From Phallus indusiatus (taxonomy: Eukaryota; Basidiomycota; Agaricomycetes; Phallales; Phallaceae): a stretch of DNA of 64,000 nucleotides. Of this stretch, positions 1 through 9,388 are shown one piece after another. Made by a program: the position numbers and the translations under genes. Below the pieces are notes generated by a model. The model searched no databases. It saw only the letters and a program-made list of their open reading frames with translations, and was not told the DNA's origin. The stretch spans positions 248,001 to 312,000 of the forward strand of contig JAQFWX010000005.1 in NCBI GenBank assembly GCA_027605045.1, read 5' to 3'. Within the stretch, counting starts at the first letter, position 1. Every line of letters starts with the position of its first letter.

Positions 1-433
1 GATGGTTCGGACGATGAAAATATTCAGCACGTCGACGAGTTAAGTATGTATTTCAGCGCACCTACTGAGAAGCCATCAGATTCGCTTGGATGGTGGTTAT
101 CAAAGCAAAATCTCTACCCTCATCTATCAAGAATGGCTATAGATTATCTGACAATCCCAGGTAAGTCATCAATTATATCTAATGATGAGGTTACTTATGA
201 TCTCAAGGAACCTCAATTGATGTTGAACGTCTTTTCAGCCGCGGCCGTCTTGTTTTATCCCACACGCGCAGTCGGCTGTCTCCATCGTCCACCCGCGCAC
301 TCCTTTGTTTGGGATCTTGGAGTCGCTTGGGACTTATTCAGTCCAAAGATCTGCAGCAGGTGGGGAGTTTAAATGATGAAGAAGGGCAAATTGAGCTGGA
401 AAAAGTAGCTAGTGTCTTAAAAGGACGTAGATA
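1..433 (+). pseudogene. hAT transposase, C-terminal part (two exons, 5' end off-window)
   Basis: The frame is open from base 1 and reads through the hAT dimerisation signature: a WW pair (LGWWLSKQ), a YPHLSRMAIDYLTIP helix, then after a short intron DVERLFSRGRLVLS. I place the intron at 161-207 (GTAAG...CTCAAG); splicing it joins the proline-glycine turn to the DVERLFSRGR motif in frame and the exon then runs to TAG at 431-433. In hAT transposases this region dimerises the enzyme and carries the last part of the catalytic fold. The N-terminal zinc finger and main catalytic residues lie outside the window, so activity cannot be judged. The following 160 bp look like the subterminal part of the same element. 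Confidence 0.8.
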
Positions 434-595
434 GCTCGAATATAATCAATTTTGAATGTGATCATACATATAGCAACCCGCCGGGTGACCCGGCACCCGT
501 GAATAATAACCCGTGGGTCAACGGGTTGATACCCGCAAGGATAAGGGTACGGGTTGTGTTAAGAAGACCCGCGGGTTTACCCGTGTCATTGCCTA
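1..595 (+). mobile_element. hAT DNA transposon, 3' portion, inserted in a gypsy element
   Basis: After the transposase stop come about 135 bp rich in CGGGT/ACCCG words in both orientations (about 477-587), the usual look of hAT subterminal repeats. The end, read inward on the minus strand, starts TAGGCAATGACACGGG. Directly after it, from 596, the RNase H part of a Ty3/gypsy polyprotein begins in frame, so the hAT seems to have landed inside that retrotransposon. If so, the 8 bp GGTAGAAG at 596-603 should also occur just left of the hAT 5' end, which is off-window. Confidence 0.65.
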
Positions 596-1623
596 GGTAG
601 AAGCTGACAGTTCTGATTTCGTGACAGGTGCCGTCTTGTCTCAACCTTCTCTCGAGGACAACAAATGGCATCCAGTGGCCTTCTTCTCGAAGGCTTTGAG
701 CCCGGTGGAGCGAAATTACGAAATCCACGATAAAGAGATGTTAGCTATCATTCAAGCATTAGAAGAGTGGCGACATTTCTTGGAAGGTGCGACTCATCCG
801 ATTGACATTCGCACGGATCACAAAAACCTAGAGTACTTCATGACGGCTCGTAATCTAAATCGCAGGCAGGCTCGTTGGTCGGTTTATCTCGCACGTTTCG
901 ATTTCACCTTGCGGCATATACCTGGTAAATCGATGGGTAAGCCTGACGACCTTTCGTGTCGTGCCGATCATGGCTCGGGAAAGCTGGACAATCGAGATAT
1001 CACTCTAATCCGACCCGAAATGTTTGCCGTCAACGCCATGCAAACATTCCGCCTTAGAGGGGAGGAGGACGAGTTCCTAGGCCAGATACGGAAAGCGAAC
1101 AGAGAAGGCAAACGAGAAGATAGTGTTTCGAAAGCCGTCGAATCCCTTAAGGCGATAGGTGGGAGATCAGTTCACACCAGTGAATGGGCTGAAGATCAAG
1201 ACATCGTGTACTACCAAGGGAAGATCTATGCTCCCGAAGTAGACGATCTACGGCGAGAAATCGTCCAACGACACCATGACACCAAACTCGCTGGTCACCC
1301 AGGTCGATTTAAAACATTGGAACTGGTATCGCGAACCTTTTGGTGGCCAGGGATTTCTCGATATGTGCAGCGGTATGTAGAGGCTTGCGACACTTGTATG
1401 CAGACGAAACCTTCTCGACATGCTCCATATGGCGAACTACAACCTACCGAAACTCCAAATCGACCTTGGCAATTCATATCGGTCGATTTCATTGTCGAAC
1501 TCCCCGAATCGAATGGTTATGACGCAATCCTCTCTGTAGTAGACTCGTTGACAAAACGGGTTCATTTCGTCCCAACATTTACTACTGTTGACACTTCTGG
1601 CCTTGCATCTCTCTACCTCCAAC

Positions 1624-2021
1624 CACTGGAGACATAGGAAGGTTTGCTCAACCTGTAAACCACCAAGCAGACTTTAAACAGAGACCAAGTTTGCTTGGAG
1701 TTTCCTACTATTTCAAACTTTGTACAAACTCTCAATTTCATCAGAGTTTACTTGTATAAGTGGATTTTATACAAATTTTCTGACAAACCTTAATCAAATG
1801 TTATGTGGATGTTATGCAGATGCTGAACAAGCAATCTGCTCAAGGTTTCTGTACAATTTGTATCATAATTTATTCATAGGATGCTTAGCCAAGCAAACTT
1901 CTATCAAACTCAAAGTTTTTACAAAGTTTGATCCATCTAGGAGGCTTTAAGCAAACTTGGTCTCTGCTTAGAGTTTGTTTGATGGTTTGCATGTCAAGCA
2001 AATTTTCCTATGTCTCCAGTG
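1624..2021. mobile_element. CACTA-like MITE (TIR CACTGGAGACATAGGAA, TSD AAC)
   Basis: The ends are CACTGGAGACATAGGAA on the left and its reverse complement on the right. The terminal inverted repeat extends imperfectly to about 37 bp, and subterminal inverted copies of the word ACCAAGTTTGCTT lie further in. It is flanked by AAC on both sides (1621-1623 with 2022-2024), a 3-bp target duplication. CACTG ends and 3-bp duplications are typical of the CACTA (EnSpm) superfamily. At 398 bp with no ORF of its own it is non-autonomous. Confidence 0.8.
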
Positions 2022-2265
2022 AACACGTCTGGAAGTTGCATGGACTACCCGAGAAGATCATCTCGGATCGCGGACCTCAGTTCTCGTCTCGTTTTACCCA
2101 GGAACTCTCTCGATTACTTGGCATTCGGTTTGCGCGCTCTACTGCATACCACCCCCAGACCGATGGTCAGACAGAACGAGCGAACGCTGAAGTAGAGCAG
2201 TATCTTTGTATTTTCACCTCTGAGCGTCAAGACGACTGGGATCGATTGCTACCGATGGCCGAGTT

Positions 2266-3269
2266 TGTGATGTATCCGCCGCAACTTACGTGACAGTGAC
2301 TTGCGTAACGGTTTTTACGTCAACGTCCGACACTTGCGTAAGTAAGGTCCAGTAATTTAAATACTGTAGATTAATCAAGAGTACTTCAAGAAGAATATCA
2401 ATGACAATCTTCCGTCAGCTTGAACCTTGAAGTCAAACTTCGTTTAAGTGTCTTTGGCTAACGCAGTTTTTGCGTTTACAAGTATGTGCGTGAAAGTATG
2501 CGTGGCTACGACAATTACTTGAGGAGAATAGTGGTCTTGACTCGAGAGAGTAGGCCTTGCTGGTGAAGGTTGAAAGTCCTTGGGGGTCCTTTTAGACTAG
2601 AGAGAATAGTGCGGTCGATAGCGATTACGGTGAAGTGCGGAGATTACGCCAGCGTGTGGTGTTTATGACAAATACGATGAGGTTTGATGTTATGGTTAAG
2701 TTTGTTGTTTATGACAATGTTTCGATGTTGCGTGATGTCAGCAACAGAGAAATATTACGAAGTCAGATGATAATTGAAGTCGGTATTAAGCGTTGCAGTA
2801 GTGATTTGTTGTTTATAAGGTTATAGACAAGAGGAAGGTTTAGATAAGAGGAGTGAAGTCTTAAAGACTAGGATAGTGGTTGAACACAAGTTTATAGTTG
2901 GACCAACAGGTACCAGAGTAGTTACAGTTGAATGATAAGACAGATAAGACAATAAGATGATGATGATCAAAGTGAGAAAAGTGCCCTTCTTATATAGAGT
3001 TTTGAGCGTGAACGGTTTATCCATAAAGGGAATCATGGATGAGTAAGAAATGACTCATAGATGACTCACCGTTCACGCCGAGTTACGAGTATGAGAAGAA
3101 AAAGGAGAAATAAAGGCAAAACCATGGAGAAATAGGTAATTAGTCACAGAGTGTGACAAGGGAAAGGAGGAGATTGGAAAAGAACAAAGAAATGGAGCAT
3201 TGTGGTGTTTTATGGTGTTTTGTGGTGTTTTTGATGGAAGGGATGATGAAAGCAATCAGTTACATGACA
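2266..3269. mobile_element. Solo LTR, about 1.0 kb, TSD GAGTT
   Basis: The segment begins TGTGATGTA and ends TACATGACA (TG...CA with a short imperfect inverted terminus) and is flanked by perfect 5-bp repeats GAGTT (2261-2265 and 3270-3274). That is the footprint of an LTR-retrotransposon reduced to one LTR. Inside are a TATATA box (about 2990) and an inverted repeat GAGCGTGAACGGT...ACCGTTCACGCC (about 3003-3080). It interrupts the integrase coding region between a Glu codon and the next Phe codon without changing phase. Its sequence does not resemble the other LTRs in the window. Confidence 0.8.
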
Positions 3270-4025
3270 GAGTTCGCATATAACAATCATGTTCATTCGG
3301 CCACCCAAGCGACACCTTTCGAACTCGATACTGGTCGCCATCCTCGAATGGGTTTCGAACCGCGTTCAACAGAATCGAAGATCGAATCGGTTAATGACTT
3401 CAAGAATAGGATGTCTCATTCTTGGGAGGAAGCTCGCGCTGCGATTCTTAAGGCTAAGGACGACATGGCTAAGTACTACGATCGTAAACATTTACCGGCT
3501 CCTAACTACAAATCTGGAGATAAGGTTTATCTAGATGCTAGCGACATCAAAACCACTCGTCCATCTGCCAAATTATCGCATCGCTTCCTAGGCCCATTTC
3601 CCATCACGACCAAAGTCGGGACCCGCTCATATCGACTCGTTCTACCGAAATTGATGTCTCGAATTCACCCCGTGTTCCACGTCAGTAAGTTGAAACCAAT
3701 GAGACCAGACAGTATACCAGGTTGTCGTTCTAAACCTCCTCCACCCCCGGAGATTCGCGATGATGGTGAACATTATGTGGTTGAAGAAATATTGGATAGT
3801 CGTGTTTTCCACCGGCGACTGGAGTTCAAGGTTCGCTGGGAGGGCTATGGTCCAGAGCACGACCAATGGATTCCCGAGAAAGATGTCGCAGCACACGATC
3901 TCGTACAAGATTTCTATCGATCTCATCCGAATGCACCCAGAATGATTGGCGGTCTTATTTTCCTTCCGCGTCCTAATAGCTGAATCTCAGGCGTCGGGTC
4001 GCCGCCTTGTTGAAGGGGGGGGTGG

Positions 4026-4377
4026 TGTCACGGTACGCTAGCGCCTTTTCCGATTATTCGATTTCTTCGATTTCCTTTGGTTTCATTTCGTATTACGATT
4101 CCCTTCATTTCCCATACTTTGCCGTTTCCATTAGTTCCATCGTTTTCTCGATTTTTCGATCTCTTCGATTGTCCTCAATTTCTGTCTGTATCTCCTCGGA
4201 TCCCATGGGGATCAGTCGAGCACTTCGTATCCTGTACTTATATGCGTTTTCCCTAGAGGGGGATACCTAAGCTTGTTCTCTTAGGTTTTCCCTCCTCTAG
4301 GTGAGTAGTTAGTCGCTGCCCCTCAATAGATCTTAGGTTTTCCCTCCTCTAGGTGTGTGCCCTGAGTCGCCCTAACA
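4026..4377 (+). repeat. 3' LTR of the gypsy element
   Basis: It starts TGTCACGGTACGCTAGCG directly after the G-rich purine tract and ends CCCTAACA. A word TCTTAGGTTTTCCCTCCTCTAG occurs twice near its 3' end with the same spacing as in the solo LTR at 45402-45788, so the two are one LTR family. Its start overlaps the end of the pol reading region by only about 40 bp of spacer. Confidence 0.75.
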
Positions 4378-4605
4378 GTAGGTGTGCCTTTTGTAAGCCT
4401 AGTCAGTCTCCGAAATTGGCTTACCCATTTTGACCCTTTCTGTAGCGCATAGTCTGCATGTGCCGTGAACCTTAGTTCCTCATCCATCAACACTCCTAGG
4501 AACTTGTGTTGGTGAGTCGGTTTTATGGTCATACCGTTGATCTGTATGGTTGGCCGTTTTCGGGGTACTGATTTTCCTCTCCTGTTGCTGTCTGCCACCC
4601 TTCGC
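4378..4605 (-). pseudogene. LINE reverse transcriptase fragment (region after the catalytic core)
   Basis: On the minus strand this encodes VADSNRRG...IQINGMTIKPTHQHKFLGVLMDEELRF, the stretch that follows the FADD core in non-LTR retrotransposon reverse transcriptases (the KFLGV.LD..L motif). The preceding part of the same protein is at 6938-7160; the two were separated by the two-ORF element at 4606-6933. The other end is cut by the gypsy LTR. Family is probably Tad1/I-like; no stop is seen within the short stretch. Confidence 0.75.
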
Positions 4606-4724
4606 TGTCGCACACCAAAATCTTCCTAATTGGGGAAGGTTCTTTTTTTGTTCAAAGCGGAGTTCTAATCATCCAGAAATCCCATATCGCCAACATCACA
4701 GCCTCAAAAATTCAAAACAATAAA

Positions 4725-5381
4725 ATGACTACGTTTTCGTTCCATTACTCATCCTCAGTCTCTTTACCAATTCCAAATTCCTCCACCGAATCACCAATTC
4801 TTTCTGATAATGAATCTATGTCTCCTTTTCGTTATTCGCCTTCCAGTCCCAGGACATACGATTTGGATCTTTTTACGACTCTGTATATCTATAGTTCCAA
4901 ATATGCAAGCCTCGACCTCGATCGGGACACGCACTTACCGAAGGAACCTTCACCTATCGTTATCCGTCAGTGCAGAAGTTCGGATCTGGTTCACCCCGGA
5001 ATCATGTTTGGAGAGAAAGTTTATATCGAGGAGCAATTAAACTGGTTTACAGTTGTTAACATATATTTGACACCAGAATCAGCAAAACGGGACTTGTATC
5101 GAATATGGTTAGCAACTCAAGAAGGATTCAAGTTCACGTTTTTAGTACTGGACGTGCCAAGTCGATGGGTAATCATGAAGGGCATGAGTACGCAAAAACT
5201 TAGCCCTTCCAGACCCACGAATCCTATCCCAGAAGACACCCCACCATCACGATTCTCCCCTTTATCATTCGACACTTCTCCAACGCAGTCCTCCCCTAAC
5301 CTTCCCAGTCCCTCTTCTCCCACCAAACGATCCTTCCGAAAGATCCGACGAGCTTGTTCCAATATTTTTGGACGAATTTAG
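4725..5381 (+). CDS. Unknown 218-aa protein, first ORF of the two-ORF element (copy A)
   Basis: The start ATG follows CAAAACAATAAA, identical in context to the other copy (46188-46844), and both proteins are 218 aa. The N-terminal 45 residues and the C-terminal 60 are Ser/Pro-rich and poorly conserved. The core, about residues 30-150, is conserved between copies: FRYS..SPRT.DLD, CRSSD.VHP, FG..VYIE..L.WFTV, TPESA, VLDVPSRW. No transmembrane segment, zinc finger or nucleic-acid-binding motif is obvious; the C-terminus is basic (KRSFRKIRR). I do not recognise the family. Conservation of length and core despite strong divergence argues for selection on the protein. Confidence 0.65.
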   Translation: MTTFSFHYSSSVSLPIPNSSTESPILSDNESMSPFRYSPSSPRTYDLDLFTTLYIYSSKYASLDLDRDTHLPKEPSPIVIRQCRSSDLVHPGIMFGEKVYIEEQLNWFTVVNIYLTPESAKRDLYRIWLATQEGFKFTFLVLDVPSRWVIMKGMSTQKLSPSRPTNPIPEDTPPSRFSPLSFDTSPTQSSPNLPSPSSPTKRSFRKIRRACSNIFGRI

Positions 5382-5486
5382 AACAATAAAGATAGTATAC
5401 GAGGCAAAAACAATCAGATTCACTTACTTTTCTTCTTCCTTCTCGTACAGTCCCCTTAGCGCTTCTTTTCATCCTGTTATCCCACT

Positions 5487-6068
5487 ATGTCGTACTACCA
5501 TGAAAACTCACAAAACTCAACTCCTTATTTACAACTTCCCTTCTTCCCCTTCACGTTCCGTTCTTCTCTCCGAACCGGACCAAATCCAGGCTTCCTTACC
5601 ATAATCCGTGTCTACAACACCTTCACCTCCGAAATCAATATCGACGCTAATACAGTACTCCCCGCTACACCTCCCCCATCTCTGGAAATAACCCTTCCTT
5701 ACGATGATTTAGAACTAGGATACCCGCGAGCACTAACTCTATACGAACGAACGGACATCAACGTCATGCACGAATCGTACGAGTTTGTCGGGTTCCTGAG
5801 AGCTCAAAGGGATGGAGTACTTATATGGAGATTAGTTTTCCGCAATTGGTTTTATGGATACGTACAGTTTCTATTTGTCGATGCCCCCCTATCCGTCATG
5901 CCACCTCCCCCAGACTTTTCAGATGATCTTACTCGCCCACCTCCCTCATATCAAGAAGTGGAAAGCGATCTGTTCGAAGATCTGAGGCGACCATCGATTC
6001 CTAGTCCCATCATCATTCTTCCACTGCCACGAAGAAGCCGATCTCAGCAGCCAGAGCCAGATCAGTAA
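5487..6068 (+). CDS. Unknown 193-aa protein, second ORF of the two-ORF element (copy A)
   Basis: It starts about 105 bp after the first ORF stop. The start is chosen because the homologous frame at 46985 begins at the equivalent ATG, both after TTATCC. Conserved core: PYDDLEL, then a stretch of about 35 residues ending DGVLIWRLVFRNW...LFVDAPL, matched in the other copy by PGILIWRLIF...LFLDAPF. The C-terminal third is Pro-rich with a PPPSYQEVE (PPxY) motif and a basic tail (PRRSRSQ). No known domain is recognised. Being in tandem with the first ORF in both copies suggests the two act together. Confidence 0.6.
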   Translation: MSYYHENSQNSTPYLQLPFFPFTFRSSLRTGPNPGFLTIIRVYNTFTSEINIDANTVLPATPPPSLEITLPYDDLELGYPRALTLYERTDINVMHESYEFVGFLRAQRDGVLIWRLVFRNWFYGYVQFLFVDAPLSVMPPPPDFSDDLTRPPPSYQEVESDLFEDLRRPSIPSPIIILPLPRRSRSQQPEPDQ

Positions 6069-6390
6069 GAAGAATGAGATGGTATAGGTATGGTACAGGA
6101 TAGAGGCAGCGCGGGAAGTGCCAGGTGTTGAGTCAGGCTAGGGCTGTGTCTCCAGCCGGTTTTGTTTTTCCTATTTTGATCTCTTCTTTGTTTTCTTTTG
6201 TTCTTTGTTTCGGGTTTCATCATTTTCTCCTATCAATGTATGTTGTTCTTTTTTGTTGTAATTGTATCTCCCATCTTTCTCTCGCGATTCCCCCTATCTG
6301 CCATATTTCTTTTGTTCTTTTGTTTCTTTTTGTTTGCTATCCCGGTGAACGATGAGTGATCGTCTCACCAATGCTATGTACTCTGAAAGG

Positions 6391-6398
6391 TATATATA
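6391..6398 (+). promoter_or_regulatory. TATA box in the 3' part of two-ORF element A
   Basis: TATATATA in the context CTCTGAAAGG...CTGCATGTAAATACTTG. The same context with TATAAATA is at 47979-47986 in copy B. It is downstream of both ORFs and about 540 bp from the element end, as expected if this portion is the U3/R junction of a long LTR reading outward to the right. Confidence 0.45.
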
Positions 6399-6937
6399 CT
6401 GCATGTAAATACTTGTAACAGCAGCAATTCTACCGGACGAGTTGTCTCACAGTTCAGATCAGTTTAAGTCAAGTTCAAGTCAAGTTCAGCTCAAGTCAAG
6501 TTTCGCCTCTAGTCTATTTCTACGCTCATATCTATATCTTTGGATTAACTCTGAGTGAGGTCTCGGAGTATAAACTAGCGATTTTATTTCAGTTTATCGC
6601 TTTCACTAACTCGCACAGGAATTCAGTCATCATTGATTGCAGGTCCTCTCTTTAGTCGCATTCCAAGTTCATTGCCGACTTTCTGTTCACCCTCTCACTT
6701 GCACAGTTGCATACGATCTTTTATCATTGCAGTTGTTGTTGGTGTTTTTTTGTTGGTTTGATATCGACGCATACATCCCCCTCCATTCCCCACACACACC
6801 CACTCCCTCTCTCACGTTGAATTCAGCACCAGGACACGCTCCACGGTAGACTTACCGACCTCGAAACAAAAATCTCATTGTAGTCCGATCATTTATAGCC
6901 GGCACATTTAGCTATTCACATCGGATCGTTACATCGC

Positions 6938-7160
6938 CTTGAGAAGCCCATAAGGGCGAATTTCTCTGTTGCGAATTTGCAATTGTGTTCCTTTGCCCAT
7001 TGGCTGGCTCCGTGTGTGCCATTCATCAAATCCTGCAGCGTTTTTACGGCCTCTTCCAGTGTCTTTGCTCTGGCCAGTAGAGTTGTGTCATCAGCGAAGA
7101 TGATTACCTCTACATCTTTCCTATCCTTGGCTAGGTCTGCAAGTGCCGCGTTGGCCCCAT
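6938..7160 (-). pseudogene. LINE reverse transcriptase fragment with the FADD active site
   Basis: The minus strand encodes EVIIFADDTTLLARAKTLEE followed by a helix and ALMGFSRR. FADD (7087-7098) is the catalytic YxDD-type motif of reverse transcriptase. The protein continues at 4605 on the other side of the two-ORF element. The 5' side stops near 7160, where sequence homologous to the gene array begins, so this is a 5'-truncated LINE. Confidence 0.8.
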
Positions 7161-7162
7161 TA

Positions 7163-7194
7163 CTTATTATACCAGTGGCTTATTATACCAGTGG
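7163..7194 (+). repeat. 16-bp tandem duplication at the LINE/array junction
   Basis: CTTATTATACCAGTGG occurs twice back to back, exactly where LINE sequence gives way to array sequence. Other array copies (near 13919, 23444, 38559) have the word once. It may be a target-site effect of LINE insertion or a later slippage. Confidence 0.6.
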
Positions 7195-7975
7195 GAGATA
7201 CTCAAACGGGGCAGCCAGGCTGCATAGTCTATGTTTATGATCCTTGGTATCATCTAGTGGATGTTCAACAGAACCCAATCTCATTGTGCGTCCAAATAAG
7301 AGTCAAACTCAAAAGCTTTCATTCCGCCAAATTGAATTACTGGTTATACCGACGGGGTCAATAGGCACATTGCGTATGGCTGTGCTTGTTATACAGAACA
7401 CTCACTGACATTCCAATACATGGAAGCATTCTATGCATTGCATCTCATTTCGCGCATGCGTCTTCAGCCGCTTTATCGGGTCCCTATTGCTCTCATCCTC
7501 TGGGCATTGTCCAACTACTAAAAAAGGCGAGCTAGCTGCCAAGATAGCGGGTGAATTGGGTCTTCCTGCGGATGACTCAATTACAGTTAAGGATATCATG
7601 ACATTCTAAATTCATCGGCGAACTTCATCATCCCGTCTCAATTCATATCCGTACTTATTCTCGTCATCCGTCCCTACTCCTCGTCCATGCATTTATTCAA
7701 CAGAACCCTTATGCTCATCCGGTGTTTCTTATTATCACCAAGAGCCGGTATTGTCTTTCCACCTGCATCTCAAACTTATCGAAGCAGTCGCCACTCTCAG
7801 GCACCACATGGCGGTGTCTAGTTTACAACCCAATCAAGCCGCCTTCGTGAACGATGGTCCTAGCACGGACCTTCAGAAAAGGAGACCTGTGACGTGGATA
7901 CTTATGATATCCGCGCCACTTCACCTGTTGGCCCCAAATGACTTCAATATCGCGATGTGGTGTTTGTATTAGTTT

Positions 7976-8105
7976 GGCTGACATATGATTCAATAGGCGT
8001 ATGTATTCTAAACACATACCATCAAATTTATTGTTCCAAGCTCTATTCAGAAGACTTCTCGTCTAAAAATAGGTTAAAAAACGCAATTTCGAGAAGCTCG
8101 AGTTC
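7976..8105 (-). other. Micro-inversion inside FMN-oxidase copy 1
   Basis: The stretch running from GGCTGACATATGATTCAA to GAGAAGCTCGAGTTC is the reverse complement of what the other copies carry on the plus strand. They read ...CTTCTCGA...AGACGAGAAGTC...AATAGAGCTTGGAAC...GAATCATATGTCAG (for example 17930-18020). Sequence on both sides is in normal orientation. The inverted part covers an exon border and the LLNRAWN helix, so this copy cannot encode a normal protein. Confidence 0.7.
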
Positions 8106-9388
8106 AGTACGCCGATATTATCTGTAAGAACGTCTTCCGGACATAGCATTCAGCTAACAAACCGCAGTTCTCGTTGTCACCGTGGATACTTGGTAACCTG
8201 GGTGGCGTCCTACAGACATCTCTTTAGCGAACTACACGTACGTCTTTGCAGATGCGATACAGTCTTTTTAGTAACACTGTTCACATAGATTTTATTATGA
8301 AAATATGGTAACTCTCTCTATGGCACTTACATATACGTCACACTAACATTTTAGCAGCCAGGCAATGAACTAGGACTTTTTGATCCAGAATTCATGCGTA
8401 AATATGGGAAGGAAAGTCGAGACAGCGGTAAATGGATTGACTCATGTATGGCACAGTAATGCACATACATAAGATAAAGTCAAATGGGTGATGAAAGAAG
8501 TACGTAACAGCCTGAGACGTACCAAGCTTGAAAGAAAATGAATCTAACATCTAATCGCCCGTTTGTAATCAAAGGAATTAAAATCTTCCGCAGATGCTTT
8601 ATGAGCTCTCGAACTGGGAGTGGATGGAATTGTAGTTACCAATCACGCGGGTAGGCAGGCTGATGGAGTGGTAGGATCACTTGAGGTTCTTCCTGAAATG
8701 TTGACGCTGTTCGTGAAAGAGAAAGAATGGTTACTGATGGAAGATCGAAGAGTGTGACTGACGATTTTATTTGATTCTGGGATACGTACAGGGTCGGATA
8801 TTATCAACGCCATTGCGCTTAATGCCAATCCCATACTCCTTCGTACTCCTTGGTAGGTCCGTGTCTTATTGAATTAGTAACCATTATTCTTTTTCTCATT
8901 GATTCATTGATGTTAATGGATAGGTTATATATTTGGGATTGCCGCATGGAGGCGAATCAGGGTTTAGACACGTTATGAAAGAAAAGTCTTCCGGTGGCTG
9001 ATTTGGATATCACATGAATCCGCAGGTACAATCTTAATGATGTTGCGCGGCTGTAAACTGCGTTATGACCTTGGCACACGGCTTTCAAAATCATTTAATC
9101 AAATCTGACTTCATCACTGTTATAAAATTGAACAGAGTTGAGTTTAAAGTCTTCCACAAAACTTAAATGAACCGCATGGAAGGTTTGGTGATTCAAGGCG
9201 TCAGACCCTAATACGAGCTGAGGTGCCTCCTTGAACTCCGAGACTACGCAAAATAACTTTAGCTTGGCTCAGTGCAGATGAATGCGGGTGATGCTAGGAC
9301 AATTTGAATAACATCTTACAACCATCATTCAAGTGATGTTTGAAGGGGGGCAGCTCGAACATTCCATTCGACGTCGGCTCGGTTCACA

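Larger units (their letters stand above)
597..3983 (+). pseudogene. Ty3/gypsy pol: RNase H - integrase - chromodomain, disrupted twice
   Basis: From 597 the frame covers the end of the reverse transcriptase and RNase H (YEIHDKEMLAII, TDHKNLEYF). The integrase zinc finger follows (HH...GHPG...CDTCMQTK, about 1270-1425), then the first integrase Asp (ISVDFIVELP, about 1480). The second Asp (IISDRGPQFSS, about 2055-2085) and the Glu (HPQTDGQTERAN, about 2150-2185) lie beyond the MITE. The last third is beyond the solo LTR (3270-3983): an integrase GPY/F-like region (SHRFLGPFPI), HPVFHVSKLK, and a chromodomain (YVVEEILDSR...FKVRWEGYG..HDQWIPE, about 3775-3900). Each insertion leaves the reading phase such that exact loss would restore the frame, so the copy was probably intact before being hit. 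It encodes cDNA integration with chromatin targeting. Confidence 0.9.
596..4377 (+). mobile_element. Ty3/gypsy chromovirus, 3' half with 3' LTR, carrying nested insertions
   Basis: The element supplies RNase H, integrase and a C-terminal chromodomain, then a purine tract (GAAGGGGGGGGTGG, the likely polypurine tract) and an LTR. Its 5' half is missing from the window, most simply because the hAT at 1-595 interrupts it rather than because it is truncated. A CACTA-like MITE (1624-2021) and a solo LTR (2266-3269) break the integrase core. To its right the sequence is a LINE relic on the other strand, so the gypsy itself inserted into that LINE; the 5 bp after the LTR are GTAGG. Confidence 0.85.
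4606..6933 (+). mobile_element. Two-ORF mobile element, copy A (TGT...ACA ends, TSD TCGC)
   Basis: It begins TGTCGCACACCAAAATCTTC and ends ACATCGGATCGTTACA, with TCGC on both sides (4602-4605 and 6934-6937). Removing it and one TCGC makes the flanking LINE fragments continuous in frame, which confirms the borders. It holds two ORFs (218 and 193 aa) followed by about 0.87 kb of non-coding sequence with a TATA box. A homologous 2478-bp copy lies at 46048-48525, and the homology starts and stops at the same end sequences. No transposase, reverse transcriptase, integrase or paired LTR is visible. It could be a very long ORF-bearing solo LTR or a new non-autonomous element type. Confidence 0.75.
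7161..9060 (+). pseudogene. FMN-dependent alpha-hydroxyacid oxidase (lactate 2-monooxygenase type), array copy 1
   Basis: The recognisable part is the C-terminal FMN/substrate-binding region: VDGIVVTNHAGRQ (about 8618-8660), GSLEVLPE, then SGIRTGSDII (about 8775-8810), and past an intron YIWD...GESGF. It is broken. A one-base loss near 8697 shifts the frame within the LPEIVDAV region, and the substrate-channel part (7976-8105) is inverted relative to all other copies. The 5' end is cut by the LINE near 7160. Upstream pieces at about 7310-7350 and 7740-7830 match N-terminal exons of the other copies. In intact members FMN oxidises L-lactate and the bound pyruvate is decarboxylated to acetate. 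Confidence 0.7.

Noticed and set aside
460..595. CGGGTACCC repeats as a telomere-like or CRISPR-like array
   Set aside because: No constant repeat-spacer unit and no telomeric hexamer. The words occur in both orientations next to hAT ends, as in subterminal repeats.
1295..1622. Minus-strand frames of 61-65 aa opposite the gypsy integrase
   Set aside because: Shadows of the pol frame; no motif of their own.
6119..6933. A separate 3' LTR starting TGCCAGGTGTTGA after a purine tract inside the two-ORF element
   Set aside because: Both copies have GAGGCAGCGyGGGAAG followed by TGCCAGG, which looks like a polypurine tract and LTR start. But no second LTR exists and the 4-bp duplications lie at the ends of the whole 2.3-2.5 kb unit, so the unit borders are preferred.
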